Below are positions 40,477 through 50,763 of a DNA stretch of 50,763 nt, piece after piece. The stretch spans positions 1 to 50,763 of the forward strand of contig CALXGT010000063.1 in assembly GCA_944387915.1 (NCBI GenBank), written 5' to 3'. Both the position numbers and the translations under genes were made by a program. The notes below the pieces were generated by a model. The model had not been told where the DNA came from, searched no databases, and saw nothing but the letters and a program-made list of their open reading frames with translations. The stretch comes from an uncultured Clostridia bacterium. GTDB taxonomy: Bacteria; Bacillota; Clostridia; Oscillospirales; Ruminococcaceae. The number at the start of each line of letters is the position of its first letter. Within the stretch, counting starts at the first letter, position 1.

Positions 40477-41184
40477 ATGGGAGAAGAAAAAGCGCTCCCA
40501 ACGCATATCGGGATTATTATGGATGGAAACGGAAGGTGGGCGAAAAAACGGGGGCTTCCCCGTAATTTCGGCCATCGTGCCGGCGCGAATACCTTCCGAA
40601 CCATTGCGAGATATGCCAATCAGATCGGACTGTCCTATCTGACTTTTTACGTTTTTTCCACCGAAAACTGGAAACGGTCCCAAGAGGAGGTCAGCGGCAT
40701 TATGACGCTGCTTCGAAATTACTTGGACGAGATGGATGCCTATGCCGGGGAGAATATTAAGGTAAAATTTTGGGGGAACCTGCTGGCGCTTCCCGAAGAT
40801 ATTAGACAGAAAATGAAACGGGCGGAAAAAGAAACGGAAAATGCCACCGGCGTTCAGCTCAACCTTGCCATCAATTACGGCGGCCGGGCGGACATTGTCC
40901 AGGCGACCCAGCAGTTGATGGTTTTGGCGAAAGAAGGGAAGATAGACCCCGAGCAGGTGACAGAAGATGTTTTCCGCCGTTTTCTTTATTCCGGCGAGGT
41001 TCCCGATGTGGATTTAATCATACGTCCCAGCGGCGAGTACCGGTTGTCAAATTTCTTAATTTGGCAGTCTGCGTACGCGGAATATGTGTTTATGGATATT
41101 CTCTGGCCGGATTTCAAACCGGCGTCCTTAGACGCGGCAATTCGGGAATATCAAAATCGCTCCCGGCGGTTTGGCGGTGTTTAA
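40477..41184 (+). CDS. uppS: Undecaprenyl diphosphate synthase (cis-prenyltransferase)
   Basis: 235 residues. HIGIIMDGNGRWAKKRGLPR carries the catalytic Asp and diphosphate-binding Arg, and IRPSGEYRLSNFLIWQ near the C-terminus is the second signature. It condenses isopentenyl diphosphate onto farnesyl diphosphate to make the C55 lipid carrier for peptidoglycan. The precursor-making dxr and ispG are a few genes downstream on the same strand. Confidence 0.97.
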   Translation: MGEEKALPTHIGIIMDGNGRWAKKRGLPRNFGHRAGANTFRTIARYANQIGLSYLTFYVFSTENWKRSQEEVSGIMTLLRNYLDEMDAYAGENIKVKFWGNLLALPEDIRQKMKRAEKETENATGVQLNLAINYGGRADIVQATQQLMVLAKEGKIDPEQVTEDVFRRFLYSGEVPDVDLIIRPSGEYRLSNFLIWQSAYAEYVFMDILWPDFKPASLDAAIREYQNRSRRFGGV

Positions 41185-41208
41185 CAAGGCAGGTTGGAAA
41201 GGAAAAAG

Positions 41209-42024
41209 ATGAAACAGCGTTTGATTACGGCCGCCGTTGGTCTGGCGGTGCTATTTGTTGTTCTTTATTTTTTTGATACACCGGTGTTAACGGCGGCGTT
41301 AGCGGTTTTAAGCGGAATCGCCGTTTACGAGGTGCTGATTACGCCCCGCTACCTCACTACCAGAGTGGGGGGGCTTTTTTGCGCTCTGTTTGCCGGTGGA
41401 AGCGTTTTTCTCCTATCTGTTGAAAAGCGCTTTTACTTTTTAGCTCTTTTGTTTTTTCTCATCATTTTATTCGCGTTAATGCTTTTGTTTCACGAAACCT
41501 TTTCCTTTTCCGCTTTGTCGGTCTGTGCTTTTACCTGCGTCGTCCTGCCACTTTCTTTTTCCACCATTTTCATGATGCGAAACGCGGGGCAGGATGGCCT
41601 TTTTTATCTGATTTTAGTTTGTATCGCCGCATGGGTCACCGATTCCGCCGCATACTTTATCGGAAGAGCCTTTGGAAAGCATAAAATGTCCCCCAAGCTC
41701 AGCCCCCACAAAACGGTAGAGGGCGCCATTGGTGGGGTTGTTGTGACCGGTATTTTGTTTCCTTTGTTTTGCTTTGGATATTGGAAGCTTTTTCGGGAAA
41801 CGATGGATTTTTCCTTGCTTCATGCGGTGATTGTTGGCCTTCTTTGCACCCTTTCCGGTATGGCGGGGGATCTGTTTGCTTCCGCCATCAAGCGCCAGAC
41901 AGGGGTCAAGGATTTCGGAAAGATTATGCCCGGTCATGGCGGGGTGATGGATCGATTCGACAGCTTTTTGTTTGTAGCACCCACTCTTTGTCTGTTGCTT
42001 TGGGCTTTTCCCATACTTGCTTAA
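41209..42024 (+). CDS. cdsA: Phosphatidate cytidylyltransferase
   Basis: 271 residues with about eight membrane segments. The C-terminal signature KRQTGVKDFGKIMPGHGGVM, followed by DRFDS, is diagnostic of CdsA. It makes CDP-diacylglycerol, the branch point to phosphatidylglycerol and phosphatidylethanolamine. ATG at 41209 (AAAGGA five bases ahead) is preferred over a TTG at 41194. dxr follows after 15 bases. Confidence 0.94.
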   Translation: MKQRLITAAVGLAVLFVVLYFFDTPVLTAALAVLSGIAVYEVLITPRYLTTRVGGLFCALFAGGSVFLLSVEKRFYFLALLFFLIILFALMLLFHETFSFSALSVCAFTCVVLPLSFSTIFMMRNAGQDGLFYLILVCIAAWVTDSAAYFIGRAFGKHKMSPKLSPHKTVEGAIGGVVVTGILFPLFCFGYWKLFRETMDFSLLHAVIVGLLCTLSGMAGDLFASAIKRQTGVKDFGKIMPGHGGVMDRFDSFLFVAPTLCLLLWAFPILA

Positions 42025-42039
42025 AAAGAGAGAAAGATT

Positions 42040-43179
42040 ATGAAAAAAATATCGATTTTGGGGTCAACCGGCTCCATTGGTACGCAGGCGTTAGAAGTAT
42101 GCTCCACCCACAGCTTTGATGTGGTGGGGCTTTTGGCATATTCCAACGAAAAATTATTGGAGGAGCAAGTTCGTAAGTTTCGTCCGAAAATCGCCTGCAT
42201 CGCCGATCCCGCTCGGTACCAAAGCTTTCGCACCAGAGTATCGGATCTTCCGGTGAAGGTCGTAACTGGTCTCGACGGGCTTTGCGAAACGGCGACGATC
42301 CGGGAAGCGGATACGGTTTTAAACGCGGTGATGGGGATGATCGGGCTTCGCCCCACTTTGGCGGCGATTGAGGCCGGAAAAGAGATCGCTTTAGCCAATA
42401 AGGAAACTTTAGTAACCGGCGGTGAGCTGGTAATGAAAAAAGCGAAGGAAAAGGGCGTGCGGATTCTTCCGGTGGATAGCGAGCACTCCGCCATTTTTCA
42501 ATGTATTGAGGGATATCGGCACTGTCCGTTGAATAAAATATTGTTAACGGCTTCCGGAGGCCCTTTTTTCGGAAAAAAGAGAGAAGATCTCGAAAAGGTG
42601 ACTGTGGAGTCGGCTTTAAAGCATCCCAACTGGTCGATGGGCGCGAAAATTACCATCGACTCGGCGACATTGATGAATAAGGGACTGGAGATCATCGAAG
42701 CGGTCCATCTATTCAAATTGCCGCCAGAAAAGATTGAAGTGGTGGTCCATCGGGAGAGTGTTATCCATTCGGCCGTGGAGTTTGAGGATTTTTCGGTGAT
42801 TGCGCAGATGGGGGTTCCGGATATGAAGATCCCCATTCAGTATGCGCTAACCTATCCAAAACGGATTGCGTGTCCGGTAAAACAGCTGAATCTGTTTGAA
42901 TACGGAACTCTTTCGTTTTATCCCTATGACGCGGACACTTTTCCTACCATTGGCGTCGCTCAAAAAGCGATTGCCGCCGGCAAACTTTATCCTACTTTAT
43001 TGAACAGCGCCAATGAGCGGCTGGTCTCTTTGTTCTTGGAAGGGAAAATCCGGTTTTTGGATATTTTGGATACAGTAGAAAGGATCTTTTCCTTAAACGG
43101 AGATCGGGATGTGACTTTGGAAAATATTCTCGACGGGGAAGAGGAAGCCCGTCAATGGGTGGATTCTCTGTTTTGTTAG
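42040..43179 (+). CDS. dxr: 1-deoxy-D-xylulose 5-phosphate reductoisomerase
   Basis: 379 residues. ISILGSTGSIGTQALEV is the NADPH site, LPVDSEHSAIFQC and TASGGPF the active-site segments, and MNKGLEIIEAVHLF a further family block. It performs the first committed step of the methylerythritol phosphate isoprenoid pathway, converting DXP to MEP. It sits between cdsA and the RseP protease gene, the usual Firmicutes order. Confidence 0.97.
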   Translation: MKKISILGSTGSIGTQALEVCSTHSFDVVGLLAYSNEKLLEEQVRKFRPKIACIADPARYQSFRTRVSDLPVKVVTGLDGLCETATIREADTVLNAVMGMIGLRPTLAAIEAGKEIALANKETLVTGGELVMKKAKEKGVRILPVDSEHSAIFQCIEGYRHCPLNKILLTASGGPFFGKKREDLEKVTVESALKHPNWSMGAKITIDSATLMNKGLEIIEAVHLFKLPPEKIEVVVHRESVIHSAVEFEDFSVIAQMGVPDMKIPIQYALTYPKRIACPVKQLNLFEYGTLSFYPYDADTFPTIGVAQKAIAAGKLYPTLLNSANERLVSLFLEGKIRFLDILDTVERIFSLNGDRDVTLENILDGEEEARQWVDSLFC

Positions 43180-43195
43180 AGAAAAGGGGGAAGTT

Positions 43196-44215
43196 ATGGG
43201 AAGCATTCTCATTACCATCGTCATTTTTGCTTTAATTATCTTTGTTCATGAATGCGGCCACTTTATCGCCGCCAAGCTTTGCGGCGTCCAGGTCAACGAG
43301 TTTGCGCTGGGAATGGGACCGACACTGCTTAAGAAAAAGGTAGGCGAGACGGTTTACGCGCTTCGGCTTTTTCCCATCGGCGGCTTTGTCAGTATGGAGG
43401 GAGAAGACGACTCTTCCGACAACGAACGGGCGTTTTGTAACAAAAAGCTTTGGCAGAGATTTGTGATTTTGGTGGCCGGCGCCGCAATGAATCTGGTTTT
43501 GGGCTTTTTTGTCATCTTGTCTGTTGTGGCAAGCGAAGATATGATCGCCACCAACCAGATCGCGCTGTTTTCCGAAAACGCGGTCACCGAGGAAAGCGGT
43601 TTACAGGTAGGGGATGTGATCCAGTCCATCAACGGCCGGAGAATACTGGTGGAGACCGACATTATTTACGAGCTTTCCAAGGATGCTGACGGCGTGGTAT
43701 CCATGGTGGTGCTGAGGGATGGAGAAGAAGTGACGCTGCCCGCGGTTACATTTGCTTATTCCGAGACGGAAGAGGGTAACGTGCTGAATATCGACTTTAA
43801 AGTGGTGGGCGTAGAAACCAATTTTGGAAATGTTTTGTCCTATACCGCGAGAAAAACACTTTCCACCGCTCGTCTTATTTGGATCTCCATCGCGGATCTG
43901 TTTACCGGAAGAGCTTCTATCAACGACCTTTCCGGTCCGGTAGGCATTACCCAGGTAGTAGGGGAAGCGACCAGCTACGGTTTTTCAACATTGCTTTCTC
44001 TTTTGTCTTTTATCACCATCAACGTGGGAATCTTTAATCTTTTGCCGATTCCCGCTTTGGACGGAGGCCGGTTGATATTTTTATTGATTGAAGCGGTTCG
44101 CGGCAAACCCATCAAACCTGAGCATGAAGGGCTGGTCCATTTGATCGGCTTTGTGCTGGTGATCTTGCTCTTTATTTTCGTCACTATCAAGGATATTCGA
44201 AATTTGTTCGCTTAG
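43196..44215 (+). CDS. rseP: Site-2 intramembrane zinc protease RseP
   Basis: 339 residues with HECGH at 18-22 in the first membrane helix, a central PDZ domain (about 115-190, with GLQVGDVIQSINGRRI) and a final LLPIPALDGGR, the second metal site of M50 proteases. It cleaves anti-sigma factors or signal peptides within the membrane. An AGGGGGAAG ribosome site precedes the ATG. Its position between dxr and ispG is conserved. Confidence 0.95.
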   Translation: MGSILITIVIFALIIFVHECGHFIAAKLCGVQVNEFALGMGPTLLKKKVGETVYALRLFPIGGFVSMEGEDDSSDNERAFCNKKLWQRFVILVAGAAMNLVLGFFVILSVVASEDMIATNQIALFSENAVTEESGLQVGDVIQSINGRRILVETDIIYELSKDADGVVSMVVLRDGEEVTLPAVTFAYSETEEGNVLNIDFKVVGVETNFGNVLSYTARKTLSTARLIWISIADLFTGRASINDLSGPVGITQVVGEATSYGFSTLLSLLSFITINVGIFNLLPIPALDGGRLIFLLIEAVRGKPIKPEHEGLVHLIGFVLVILLFIFVTIKDIRNLFA

Positions 44216-44228
44216 AGGAGGCGGCAGG

Positions 44229-45272
44229 ATGCGGAAACTCATACCGGTCAAATTAAAGGATCTCGTTTTCGACGGGAAAAAAATCTATATCCAATCTATG
44301 CTCAACGCCAAAAGCACCGATATCGAAGGAAATGTCAGCCAGGCGGTGGCTTTGGAGAAAGCGGGATGTGAGATCCTTCGGGTCGCGATTCCCGATATGG
44401 ACGCGGTAAAGCTGATTCCCAAAATCAAAGAAGCCATTTCCATTCCTTTGGTCGCCGATATTCACTTTGATTACCGGCTCGCTTTGGCGTCATTGGACGC
44501 GGGGATCGATAAAATTCGAATCAATCCGGGAAACATCGGCAGTGACGAAAAGGTCAAAGAAGTGGCGGTGGCATGCAGGAATAGGGGCGTTCCCATTCGT
44601 ATTGGGGTCAACAGCGGTTCGGTGGAAAAGAAGCTTTTGGAAAAGTACGGGGGACCCACGGCGGACGCGTTGGTGGAAAGCGGACTTTCCCACGCCGCTT
44701 TGTTGGAAAAATACGATTTTGACCAGATTGTCATTTCCTTAAAATCCTCCAGTGTGCCCATCATGGTAGAAGCTTACGAAAAATTGGCGGAACGTTGTCC
44801 GTATCCTCTCCATTTAGGCGTCACCGAGGCGGGCACCGAGCGAATGGGACTTATCAAATCCGCGGTAGGTATCGGGAGCCTTCTTCTTCGGGGGATCGGT
44901 GAAACGATACGGGTTTCCTTGACGGCGGATCCGGTGAAAGAGATCGCCGCGGCAAAAGATATTTTACAAAGCATCGGTAAAGATGTAGGCAGGCCGGAGA
45001 TCGTTTCTTGTCCCACCTGTGGCCGGACAAGGATCGATTTGGTACCGTTAGCCAAACGGATCGAAGAAGAGCTTTCCGGTATCCAAAAAAACATTAAGGT
45101 CGCGGTGATGGGATGTGTGGTCAACGGTCCCGGCGAAGCGAGGGAAGCGGACATTGGCATCGCCGGCGGCGATGGCTGCGCGGTCCTCTTTAAAAAAGGA
45201 GAAGTCATTCGAAAAATTCCCGAAGACCGCATTGTGGAAGAATTGATGGCAGAAATTAACAACCTGGCGTAG
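44229..45272 (+). CDS. ispG: 4-hydroxy-3-methylbut-2-enyl diphosphate synthase (IspG/GcpE)
   Basis: 347 residues of the short bacterial type. A TIM-barrel part ([28 protein letters not shown]) is followed by the [4Fe-4S] domain with SCPTCGRT and [12 protein letters not shown], giving three Cys ligands. It carries out the penultimate step of the MEP pathway using reduced ferredoxin or flavodoxin, consistent with an anaerobe. GAGGAGG lies ahead of the ATG. polC starts 26 bases downstream. Confidence 0.96.
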   Translation: MRKLIPVKLKDLVFDGKKIYIQSMLNAKSTDIEGNVSQAVALEKAGCEILRVAIPDMDAVKLIPKIKEAISIPLVADIHFDYRLALASLDAGIDKIRINPGNIGSDEKVKEVAVACRNRGVPIRIGVNSGSVEKKLLEKYGGPTADALVESGLSHAALLEKYDFDQIVISLKSSSVPIMVEAYEKLAERCPYPLHLGVTEAGTERMGLIKSAVGIGSLLLRGIGETIRVSLTADPVKEIAAAKDILQSIGKDVGRPEIVSCPTCGRTRIDLVPLAKRIEEELSGIQKNIKVAVMGCVVNGPGEAREADIGIAGGDGCAVLFKKGEVIRKIPEDRIVEELMAEINNLA

Positions 45273-45298
45273 GACGTTACACAAAGAAAGGAAGTATT

Positions 45299-48200
45299 AT
45301 GGCGCAAAGCAGTTTCCTTACGATTTTTTCCAATTACCTTTCTTCGGAGCTTTCCTCTCCCTTTGAAACGGCGGAATTGATTAAAATTACGGCGGATCAG
45401 CAGTCGAAATCCATAGAAGCGACTGTAAAGGCAAATACCTTTATCCCTTTTTCCGCCGTAGAAGAGGCACAAAAAGCCATTGCCGAGTCTGCATCCCTTG
45501 CCGAAATGCGGATCCATATGAAATACCTCCCCACTTTACTGACGGAGGAGAATTTGAAAAGGGGACTTTGGGAGCATCTTATTGGCATGCTCAAAAAGCA
45601 AAACGGGATTGTCAACGGCTTTTTTAATGAAGCGACATACCAATTGCACCAGGACGGGCTTTCCTATTCTTTGTCTATCCAACTCGCCAGGGGCGGCAAA
45701 GAGCTTCTATTGAAAGCGCAGATCGACACGCTGTTTCAGCGCCTGCTCGCGGATTTATTTTCCGTTGCGGCAACGGTAACATTAGTCGAAGCGGATCAGG
45801 CGGAAGGAGACGATTACGACGTTCCGCCTCCCATCGAGTACGAAGCGCCGATAGCGCCTCCGCCGAGAGAGACGCCAAAGGCTTCTTCCTTCCCGTACCG
45901 GCGCCGCCGGCAGCCCGAAATCAAAGAGCCGACACCGGTGACGGTGGACTTTTTGTCGGATCAATTCACCGGGGAAAACGCCATGCTCTTAAAGGGAAGG
46001 AAAATCACTTCGCCTCCCGTTCCGTTAAAGGAGATCAGCAGCTTTAGCGGTGAAGTGGTAGTTTGGGGCGAGATTTTCGCTTCCGAAAGCCGGGTAACCC
46101 GAGACGGAAGCCGAGTCATCTTAAGCTATTCTTTTACCGATTACACCTCCAGCAACACCTTAAAAATCATCGAAAACGTGGAGAATCAATCCCGATATGA
46201 CGCGCTGAAAAAAGGCGCAGCGATTCTGGTACGGGGCGATGTGGTGGATGACAAATACGACAAAGAGATTTCCATTAAGCCCTACGATATTATGACAGTG
46301 ACCAAAAAGGTCAAAATGGATAACGCTCCGGAAAAGCGGGTAGAGCTTCACTGTCATACCAAAATGTCGGCTATGGACGCGGTAGGGGACGTCAAAGACA
46401 TTATCAACCTCGCCTACAAATGGGGACATAAAGCTATAGCCATTACCGATCATGGGGTAGCCCAGGCGTATCCGGACGCTATGAATTGCGTTGACGCTAT
46501 CCATAAAAACGGCGGGGATTTTAAGCTGATTTACGGCGTGGAGGCGTATTTCGTCAACGACTGCGCCAGTGCGGTCAGCGGCAAGCTGGAGGGCTGTATC
46601 GACGGTGATGTGGTGGTGTTTGACGTTGAGACCACCGGATTAAATAAAAATACCGACCGGCTTACCGAGATCGGCGCCGTTAAAATCAAAAACGGGGAAA
46701 TCGTGGACCGGTTCAACACCTTTGTGGACCCGGAAAAGCCCATTCCGGCGGAGATCACCAAGCTCACCGGTATCGACCAGAGCATGGTAACGGGAGCACC
46801 CAGGGAAAACGAAGCGGTAAGCGCGTTTTTGGACTTTGCGGAGGGACTTCCCCTCGTCGCCCATAATGCGTCCTTTGATGTCAGTTTCCTTCGGTCGGTT
46901 TTTTCCCGTTTCCCGGAATTATCGAGAAAACTTCCGTTTATCGATACGGTAATTTTATCCCGAAGCCTGTATCCGGAATTAAAAAGCCATAAGTTGGACA
47001 AGGTTGCGGAGTTTTTAGAGGTGGGGGATTTTAACCATCACCGCGCCTGCGACGATGCCGAGGTATTAGGGAAGATCTACTTAAAAATGAGGGAGACCCT
47101 CAAAGAGAAGGGCATCCAAAACTATGAGGAGTTAAATACCGGGCTTCAGGGCGCAGACCCCAAACAGCTCCCCACCTATCACCAGATCATTTTAGTCAAA
47201 AATCAGGTGGGGTTAAAGAACCTGTACCGTCTGATTTCCTACGGTCATATCAAATATTACCATCGGCGTCCCCGGATCCCCAAAAGCGAACTGTTGCGCT
47301 ATCGGGAAGGACTTTTGCTGGGAAGCGCCTGCGAATCCGGCGAGTTGTACCGGGCGATTGTAGACGGGAAGCCTTTCGAGGAGCTTTGCGAAATCGCCGA
47401 TTTTTACGATTACTTAGAGATCCAGCCTTTGGGCAACAACCGGTTTATGCTTCGAGATGGCACCGTTTCCAGCGAAGAACAGCTGATAGAATACAACCGT
47501 CTGATCCTTCGGATCGGGGAAAAGCTGGAAAAGCCGGTAGTAGCCACCTGTGACGTTCATTTTATCCATCCCGAAGACGCGATTTTCCGCAGCATCTTAA
47601 TGGCGGGAATGAAGTTTAAGGACGCGGATCAGCAAGCCCCCTTATATTTTCGCACCACTGAGGAAATGCTTGAGGAATTCGCTTACCTGGGAGAAGAAAA
47701 GGCAAAAGAAGTGGTCATTACCAACCCCAACCTCATCGCAGATTGGATCGACGGAGATGTGCGCGCCATTCCCAAAGGGACCTTCCCTCCCAGTATTCCG
47801 GGCGCGGATGAGGATTTACAGCGGATCACCTGGGAGCGAGCCAAGGAGATGTATGGGGATCCTCTTCCCGAGATTGTCTCTTCGAGATTAGACCGGGAGC
47901 TTTCCTCTATTATCAAGCATGGGTTCGCCGTTTTGTATATGATTGCTCAAAAATTGGTCGCTTACTCGGAGGAACATGGTTACTTAGTGGGTTCGAGAGG
48001 TTCGGTAGGATCCTCGTTTGTGGCGACCATGGCGGGGATTTCCGAAGTCAATCCTTTAGCGCCCCATTATATCTGTCCCAAGTGCAAGCACAGCGAATTT
48101 TTCACCGACGGCAGCGTGGGTTCCGGCTTTGACCTTCCGGAAAAGAATTGTCCGGTCTGCGGGGAAAAGATGAACCAGGATGGCCACGATATCCCCTTCG

Positions 48201-49657
48201 AGACCTTCCTTGGCTTCGACGGCGACAAGGAGCCGGATATCGACTTAAACTTCTCCGGCGAGTACCAGACCCAGGTCCATCGCTACACCGAAGAGCTATT
48301 CGGCTCGGATCACGTTTTCAAAGCGGGAACCATCTCTACGGTGGCGGATAAGACGGCTTATGGATTTGTGGTCAATTATTTGGCGGAACGGGGAAAAACG
48401 GTACATAAAGCGGAAGAAAACCGGCTGACCATCGGTTGCACCGGCGTAAAGCGGACAACGGGACAACATCCCGGAGGCATGGTGGTCATTCCCTCCGATT
48501 ACGAGGTTTACGATTTTACCCCCATCCAGCATCCGGCGGACAAAGCGGAAAGCGGCGTTTATACCACCCATTTCGACTTCCATTCTTTGCATGACACCAT
48601 TTTGAAGCTGGACGAGCTGGGTCACGATGTTCCCACCTTATATAAGCATGTCGAGGATCTCACCGGCATCAAGGTGATGGATGTGCCTATGAACGATAAA
48701 AAGGTCATCAGCCTTTTTACCTCCACCGAAGCCCTCGGCGTCACTCCCGAAGAGATCTTCAGCGAAACGGGAAGCTTTTCCCTTCCCGAAATGGGAACGC
48801 CCTTTGTGCGGGGAATGTTAGTAGAGGCCAAGCCCCAAACCTTTGCCGACCTGCTCCAGATCTCCGGCCTTTCCCATGGTACCGACGTGTGGCTGGGTAA
48901 CGCCAAAGACCTGATCGACCAGAAGATCTGTAACATTTCCGAGGTTATCGGTACCCGAGACAGCATTATGACCTATCTAATGCATAAGGGATTGGAACCA
49001 AAGCTCGCCTTTAAGATTATGGAGATCACCCGTAAGGGAAATGCCGCTAAGCTTCTTACCGATGAGATGAAACAGGAAATGCTGGCGCACGACGTCCCCC
49101 AGTGGTATATTGACAGCTGTCTCAAGATCAAATACATGTTCCCCAAAGCCCACGCGGCGGCTTACGTTATCGCCGCTATCCGGCTGGGATGGTACAAGAT
49201 CTACCGGCCATTAGAGTATTATGCGGCGTTCTTTACCGTTCGCGGCGGAGACTTGGAAGCCCAGACCGCTTTGGCGGGGAAGGAAGCCTGCCGGGCGAGA
49301 CTGATTCAATTGCGGGACAGCGACCGTAGCGTAAAGGACGAGGACGTTTACACCACCCTTTTGGTCATCAATGAGATGCTCTGTCGGGGATTTTCTTTCC
49401 TTCCCGTCGATCTTTACCGCTCTCATGCTACCAAGTATCAGATCGAAGACGGCAAAATCCGTCTTCCCTTCACCGCCCTGAAGGGGCTCGGGGAAGCGGC
49501 GGCTATCAGTCTTTATGAAGCAGGGAAGAAAGGGGAATATATCTCGGTCGAGGAGGTCCAAACCCGCTCCGGCGTCTCCAAGACGGTCATTGAACAGTTA
49601 GAGGAGTTTAAGGCTTTCGGCGATCTTCCCAAAACCAGCCAGATGACGCTGTTTTAA
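45299..49657 (+). CDS. polC: DNA polymerase III PolC-type alpha subunit
   Basis: 1452 residues, typical of the Gram-positive replicative polymerase. Order: N-terminal tau-binding domain, a Pro-rich linker (about 170-205), OB domain (about 240-335), PHP domain ([13 protein letters not shown] near 343) interrupted by the DEDD proofreading exonuclease ([11 protein letters not shown] near 438), rest of PHP, a zinc finger with Cys pairs CPKC and CPVC (about 925-957), and the palm with PDIDLNFSG near 978. It copies the chromosome with high fidelity. It ends with a hairpin 7 bases downstream. Confidence 0.98.
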   Translation: MAQSSFLTIFSNYLSSELSSPFETAELIKITADQQSKSIEATVKANTFIPFSAVEEAQKAIAESASLAEMRIHMKYLPTLLTEENLKRGLWEHLIGMLKKQNGIVNGFFNEATYQLHQDGLSYSLSIQLARGGKELLLKAQIDTLFQRLLADLFSVAATVTLVEADQAEGDDYDVPPPIEYEAPIAPPPRETPKASSFPYRRRRQPEIKEPTPVTVDFLSDQFTGENAMLLKGRKITSPPVPLKEISSFSGEVVVWGEIFASESRVTRDGSRVILSYSFTDYTSSNTLKIIENVENQSRYDALKKGAAILVRGDVVDDKYDKEISIKPYDIMTVTKKVKMDNAPEKRVELHCHTKMSAMDAVGDVKDIINLAYKWGHKAIAITDHGVAQAYPDAMNCVDAIHKNGGDFKLIYGVEAYFVNDCASAVSGKLEGCIDGDVVVFDVETTGLNKNTDRLTEIGAVKIKNGEIVDRFNTFVDPEKPIPAEITKLTGIDQSMVTGAPRENEAVSAFLDFAEGLPLVAHNASFDVSFLRSVFSRFPELSRKLPFIDTVILSRSLYPELKSHKLDKVAEFLEVGDFNHHRACDDAEVLGKIYLKMRETLKEKGIQNYEELNTGLQGADPKQLPTYHQIILVKNQVGLKNLYRLISYGHIKYYHRRPRIPKSELLRYREGLLLGSACESGELYRAIVDGKPFEELCEIADFYDYLEIQPLGNNRFMLRDGTVSSEEQLIEYNRLILRIGEKLEKPVVATCDVHFIHPEDAIFRSILMAGMKFKDADQQAPLYFRTTEEMLEEFAYLGEEKAKEVVITNPNLIADWIDGDVRAIPKGTFPPSIPGADEDLQRITWERAKEMYGDPLPEIVSSRLDRELSSIIKHGFAVLYMIAQKLVAYSEEHGYLVGSRGSVGSSFVATMAGISEVNPLAPHYICPKCKHSEFFTDGSVGSGFDLPEKNCPVCGEKMNQDGHDIPFETFLGFDGDKEPDIDLNFSGEYQTQVHRYTEELFGSDHVFKAGTISTVADKTAYGFVVNYLAERGKTVHKAEENRLTIGCTGVKRTTGQHPGGMVVIPSDYEVYDFTPIQHPADKAESGVYTTHFDFHSLHDTILKLDELGHDVPTLYKHVEDLTGIKVMDVPMNDKKVISLFTSTEALGVTPEEIFSETGSFSLPEMGTPFVRGMLVEAKPQTFADLLQISGLSHGTDVWLGNAKDLIDQKICNISEVIGTRDSIMTYLMHKGLEPKLAFKIMEITRKGNAAKLLTDEMKQEMLAHDVPQWYIDSCLKIKYMFPKAHAAAYVIAAIRLGWYKIYRPLEYYAAFFTVRGGDLEAQTALAGKEACRARLIQLRDSDRSVKDEDVYTTLLVINEMLCRGFSFLPVDLYRSHATKYQIEDGKIRLPFTALKGLGEAAAISLYEAGKKGEYISVEEVQTRSGVSKTVIEQLEEFKAFGDLPKTSQMTLF

Positions 49658-49663
49658 TGGAAT

Positions 49664-49700
49664 ACAGGCTTCCCAAAACGGAAGCCTGTTGCCTTATTGT
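49664..49700 (+). terminator. Probable terminator after polC
   Basis: ACAGGCTTCC (49664-49673) and GGAAGCCTGT (49680-49689) form a perfect ten-base stem. The following TGCCTTATTGT is a weak T-tract. Confidence 0.6.
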
Positions 49701-49744
49701 AATATCTTGCCAAAAAAGGACCTCTCCGGGGAGAAAAAATTCAT

Positions 49745-49773
49745 TTGACTTTTATGTAGTAGCGTGTTATCAT
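49745..49773 (+). promoter_or_regulatory. Promoter of hisZ
   Basis: TTGACT (49745-49750) and TATCAT (49768-49773) with a 17-base spacer, 31 bases ahead of the ATG. Confidence 0.72.
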
Positions 49774-49783
49774 ATTATCACAC
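49764..49783. promoter_or_regulatory. Candidate operator of the histidine operon
   Basis: GTGTTATCATATTATCACAC is a 20-base imperfect palindrome with 16 of 20 positions symmetric. It covers the -10 of hisZ, where a repressor would block transcription. No regulator gene in this window is an obvious partner. Confidence 0.5.
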
Positions 49784-49804
49784 TAAAGTATTGGAGAATC
49801 AATT

Positions 49805-50763
49805 ATGAATCGGAAATTGACAACGCCGGAAGGAACGCGAGATCTTTTGTTTGAAGATTGTCTCCTTCGGAGAAAAGCGGAAAGTGCGGTAAGGACCGTG
49901 CTGGAAAAGCGAGGATACTCGGAGGTCATTACCCCTACCTTGGAATATTATGATGTTTTCCATTCGGAAAGCTACCAGATTCCCCAGGAAAAAATGTATA
50001 AGCTCACCGATTTAAAAGGACGGCTTTTGGCGCTGAAACCGGATTTGACCATTCCCATTGCCCGTCTTGCCGCCACCCGGTTAAAGCAGCATACGCCGCC
50101 GATCCGGCTCTATTACGACCAAACGGTGTTCCAGGCGGCGCCCGCGCTCAGCGGCCGGAGCGACGAGGTCCCCCAGATTGGCATTGAGCTTTTGGGGGTA
50201 AACGGACTGAAAGCGGATTTGGAAGTGCTGTTTACCGCGGTAGAGGCCCTTCGAAGCTTGGACGTTCCTTTCCGGCTGGAAATTGGTCATATCGGCTTTT
50301 TCAATACCCTCATCGAGATGCTTTCGGTGGAAAAGGAAGAAAAAGAGGAGATTCGAAGCCTCATTGAAAATAAAAACTACCCGGCTTTGAATGACCGGTT
50401 GGGGAAACTGGAAAACCAAAATGTGGCCGAGGCGCTAAAAAAGCTTCCCGCTCTCTTTGGCGGGGAAGAGGTCCTTTCCCGAGCGGAAACCCTGTTTTCC
50501 GATTATGGACTGAAACCGGTGACCGACTACCTTCGGAAGCTCTATGCCGCCCTTGGGGATTTTGGATTAAAAGAGCAGCTTTCCTTTGACCTTGGCATCG
50601 TCAACCGTAATGACTACTATACGGGAATTGTTTTCCAGGGATATATCGAGGGTGTGGGCGCCGCCGTTTTGTTTGGCGGACGGTATGATACCCTCCTAAA
50701 AGAGTACGGAAGAGATCTTCCCGCCGTGGGCTTTGGCATCGACGTCGACGCGGTAGCCAAAGG
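49805..50763 (+). CDS. hisZ: ATP phosphoribosyltransferase regulatory subunit HisZ, partial at right edge
   Basis: From ATG at 49805 the frame is open for 319 residues to the end of the window. It looks like a class II histidyl-tRNA synthetase (TPEGTRDLLFEDC, LKPDLTIPIAR, YYDQTVFQ) but keeps the HisZ form of the later segment, IVNRNDYYTGIVFQGYI, with no sign of an anticodon-binding domain so far. HisZ is a catalytically inactive paralogue that pairs with short HisG for the first step of histidine synthesis. A histidine operon is therefore expected to continue to the right. GGAG lies eight bases ahead of the start. Confidence 0.92.
   Translation, partial: MNRKLTTPEGTRDLLFEDCLLRRKAESAVRTVLEKRGYSEVITPTLEYYDVFHSESYQIPQEKMYKLTDLKGRLLALKPDLTIPIARLAATRLKQHTPPIRLYYDQTVFQAAPALSGRSDEVPQIGIELLGVNGLKADLEVLFTAVEALRSLDVPFRLEIGHIGFFNTLIEMLSVEKEEKEEIRSLIENKNYPALNDRLGKLENQNVAEALKKLPALFGGEEVLSRAETLFSDYGLKPVTDYLRKLYAALGDFGLKEQLSFDLGIVNRNDYYTGIVFQGYIEGVGAAVLFGGRYDTLLKEYGRDLPAVGFGIDVDAVAK

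Noticed and set aside
39885-40619. Long open frame (244 codons) on the minus strand opposite pyrH, frr and uppS
   Set aside because: It lies fully antisense to three conserved genes, has no ribosome site and its protein looks like a codon-bias shadow.
44774-45517. 247-codon minus-strand frame opposite ispG and the start of polC
   Set aside because: Antisense to two certain genes and spans their junction; no ribosome site and no family resemblance.

Overview
This window looks like chromosomal core sequence from a Gram-positive, spore-forming member of the Clostridia (Firmicutes). The support is a PolC-type replicative polymerase, RemA, the PP2C phosphatase / PASTA kinase / RsgA / ThiN block, a 29-residue SpoVM gene too short for routine ORF calling, and the pyrH-frr-uppS-cdsA-dxr-rseP-ispG-polC order. 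Most starts carry GGAGG-like ribosome sites and many promoters are close to TTGACA-17-TATAAT. I cannot name a genus. I see no rRNA, tRNA, insertion sequence or CRISPR array.

Layout. 1-610: stand-alone coaB running off the left edge (minus). 646-4202: overlapping minus-strand restriction-modification operon of two dissimilar DNA methyltransferases, a LAGLIDADG-fold protein without its catalytic acids, and a small PD-(D/E)XK nuclease. 4489-6700: minus-strand RING/DUF2628 membrane protein, galU and a Dabb protein. 6922-22471: long plus-strand housekeeping series: prfB; yicC-remA-gmk-rpoZ-priA-def-fmt-zinc protease-rsmB-rlmN-PP2C-prkC-rsgA-thiN; spoVM; mtnN. 22518-24727: cinA and an SdpR/SdpI-like pair (minus). 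24903-28800: gltX, a GNAT protein, and mgtE behind an unassigned leader. 28870-30110: PadR / HAAS / lipoprotein operon (minus) with a 16-bp-arm operator. 30276-30509: remnant of a surface protein. 30675-34048: four tandem esterase paralogues. 34173-39130: SDR, a radical-SAM DNA-repair pair (minus), a P-loop protein, an HD hydrolase and rlmA. 39188-49657: pyrH to polC. 49805 to the right edge: hisZ behind a palindromic operator.

How the genes work together. 6922-21554 combines translation termination and initiation processing (prfB, def, fmt), RNA modification and turnover (rsmB, rlmN, yicC), replication restart (priA), nucleotide supply (gmk) and the Ser/Thr phosphorylation switch that tunes envelope and ribosome assembly (PP2C, prkC, rsgA). 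39188-49657 links UMP phosphorylation and ribosome recycling to isoprenoid supply (dxr, ispG), its use for undecaprenyl carrier lipid (uppS), phospholipid synthesis (cdsA), membrane proteolysis (rseP) and chromosome replication (polC).

The best candidate for an undescribed system is the restriction module at 646-4202. It appears to separate DNA recognition (a catalytically dead LAGLIDADG scaffold) from cleavage (a small PD-(D/E)XK nuclease), with one predicted m6A and one predicted m4C methyltransferase, as would suit an asymmetric target. That model is inference and has not been tested.
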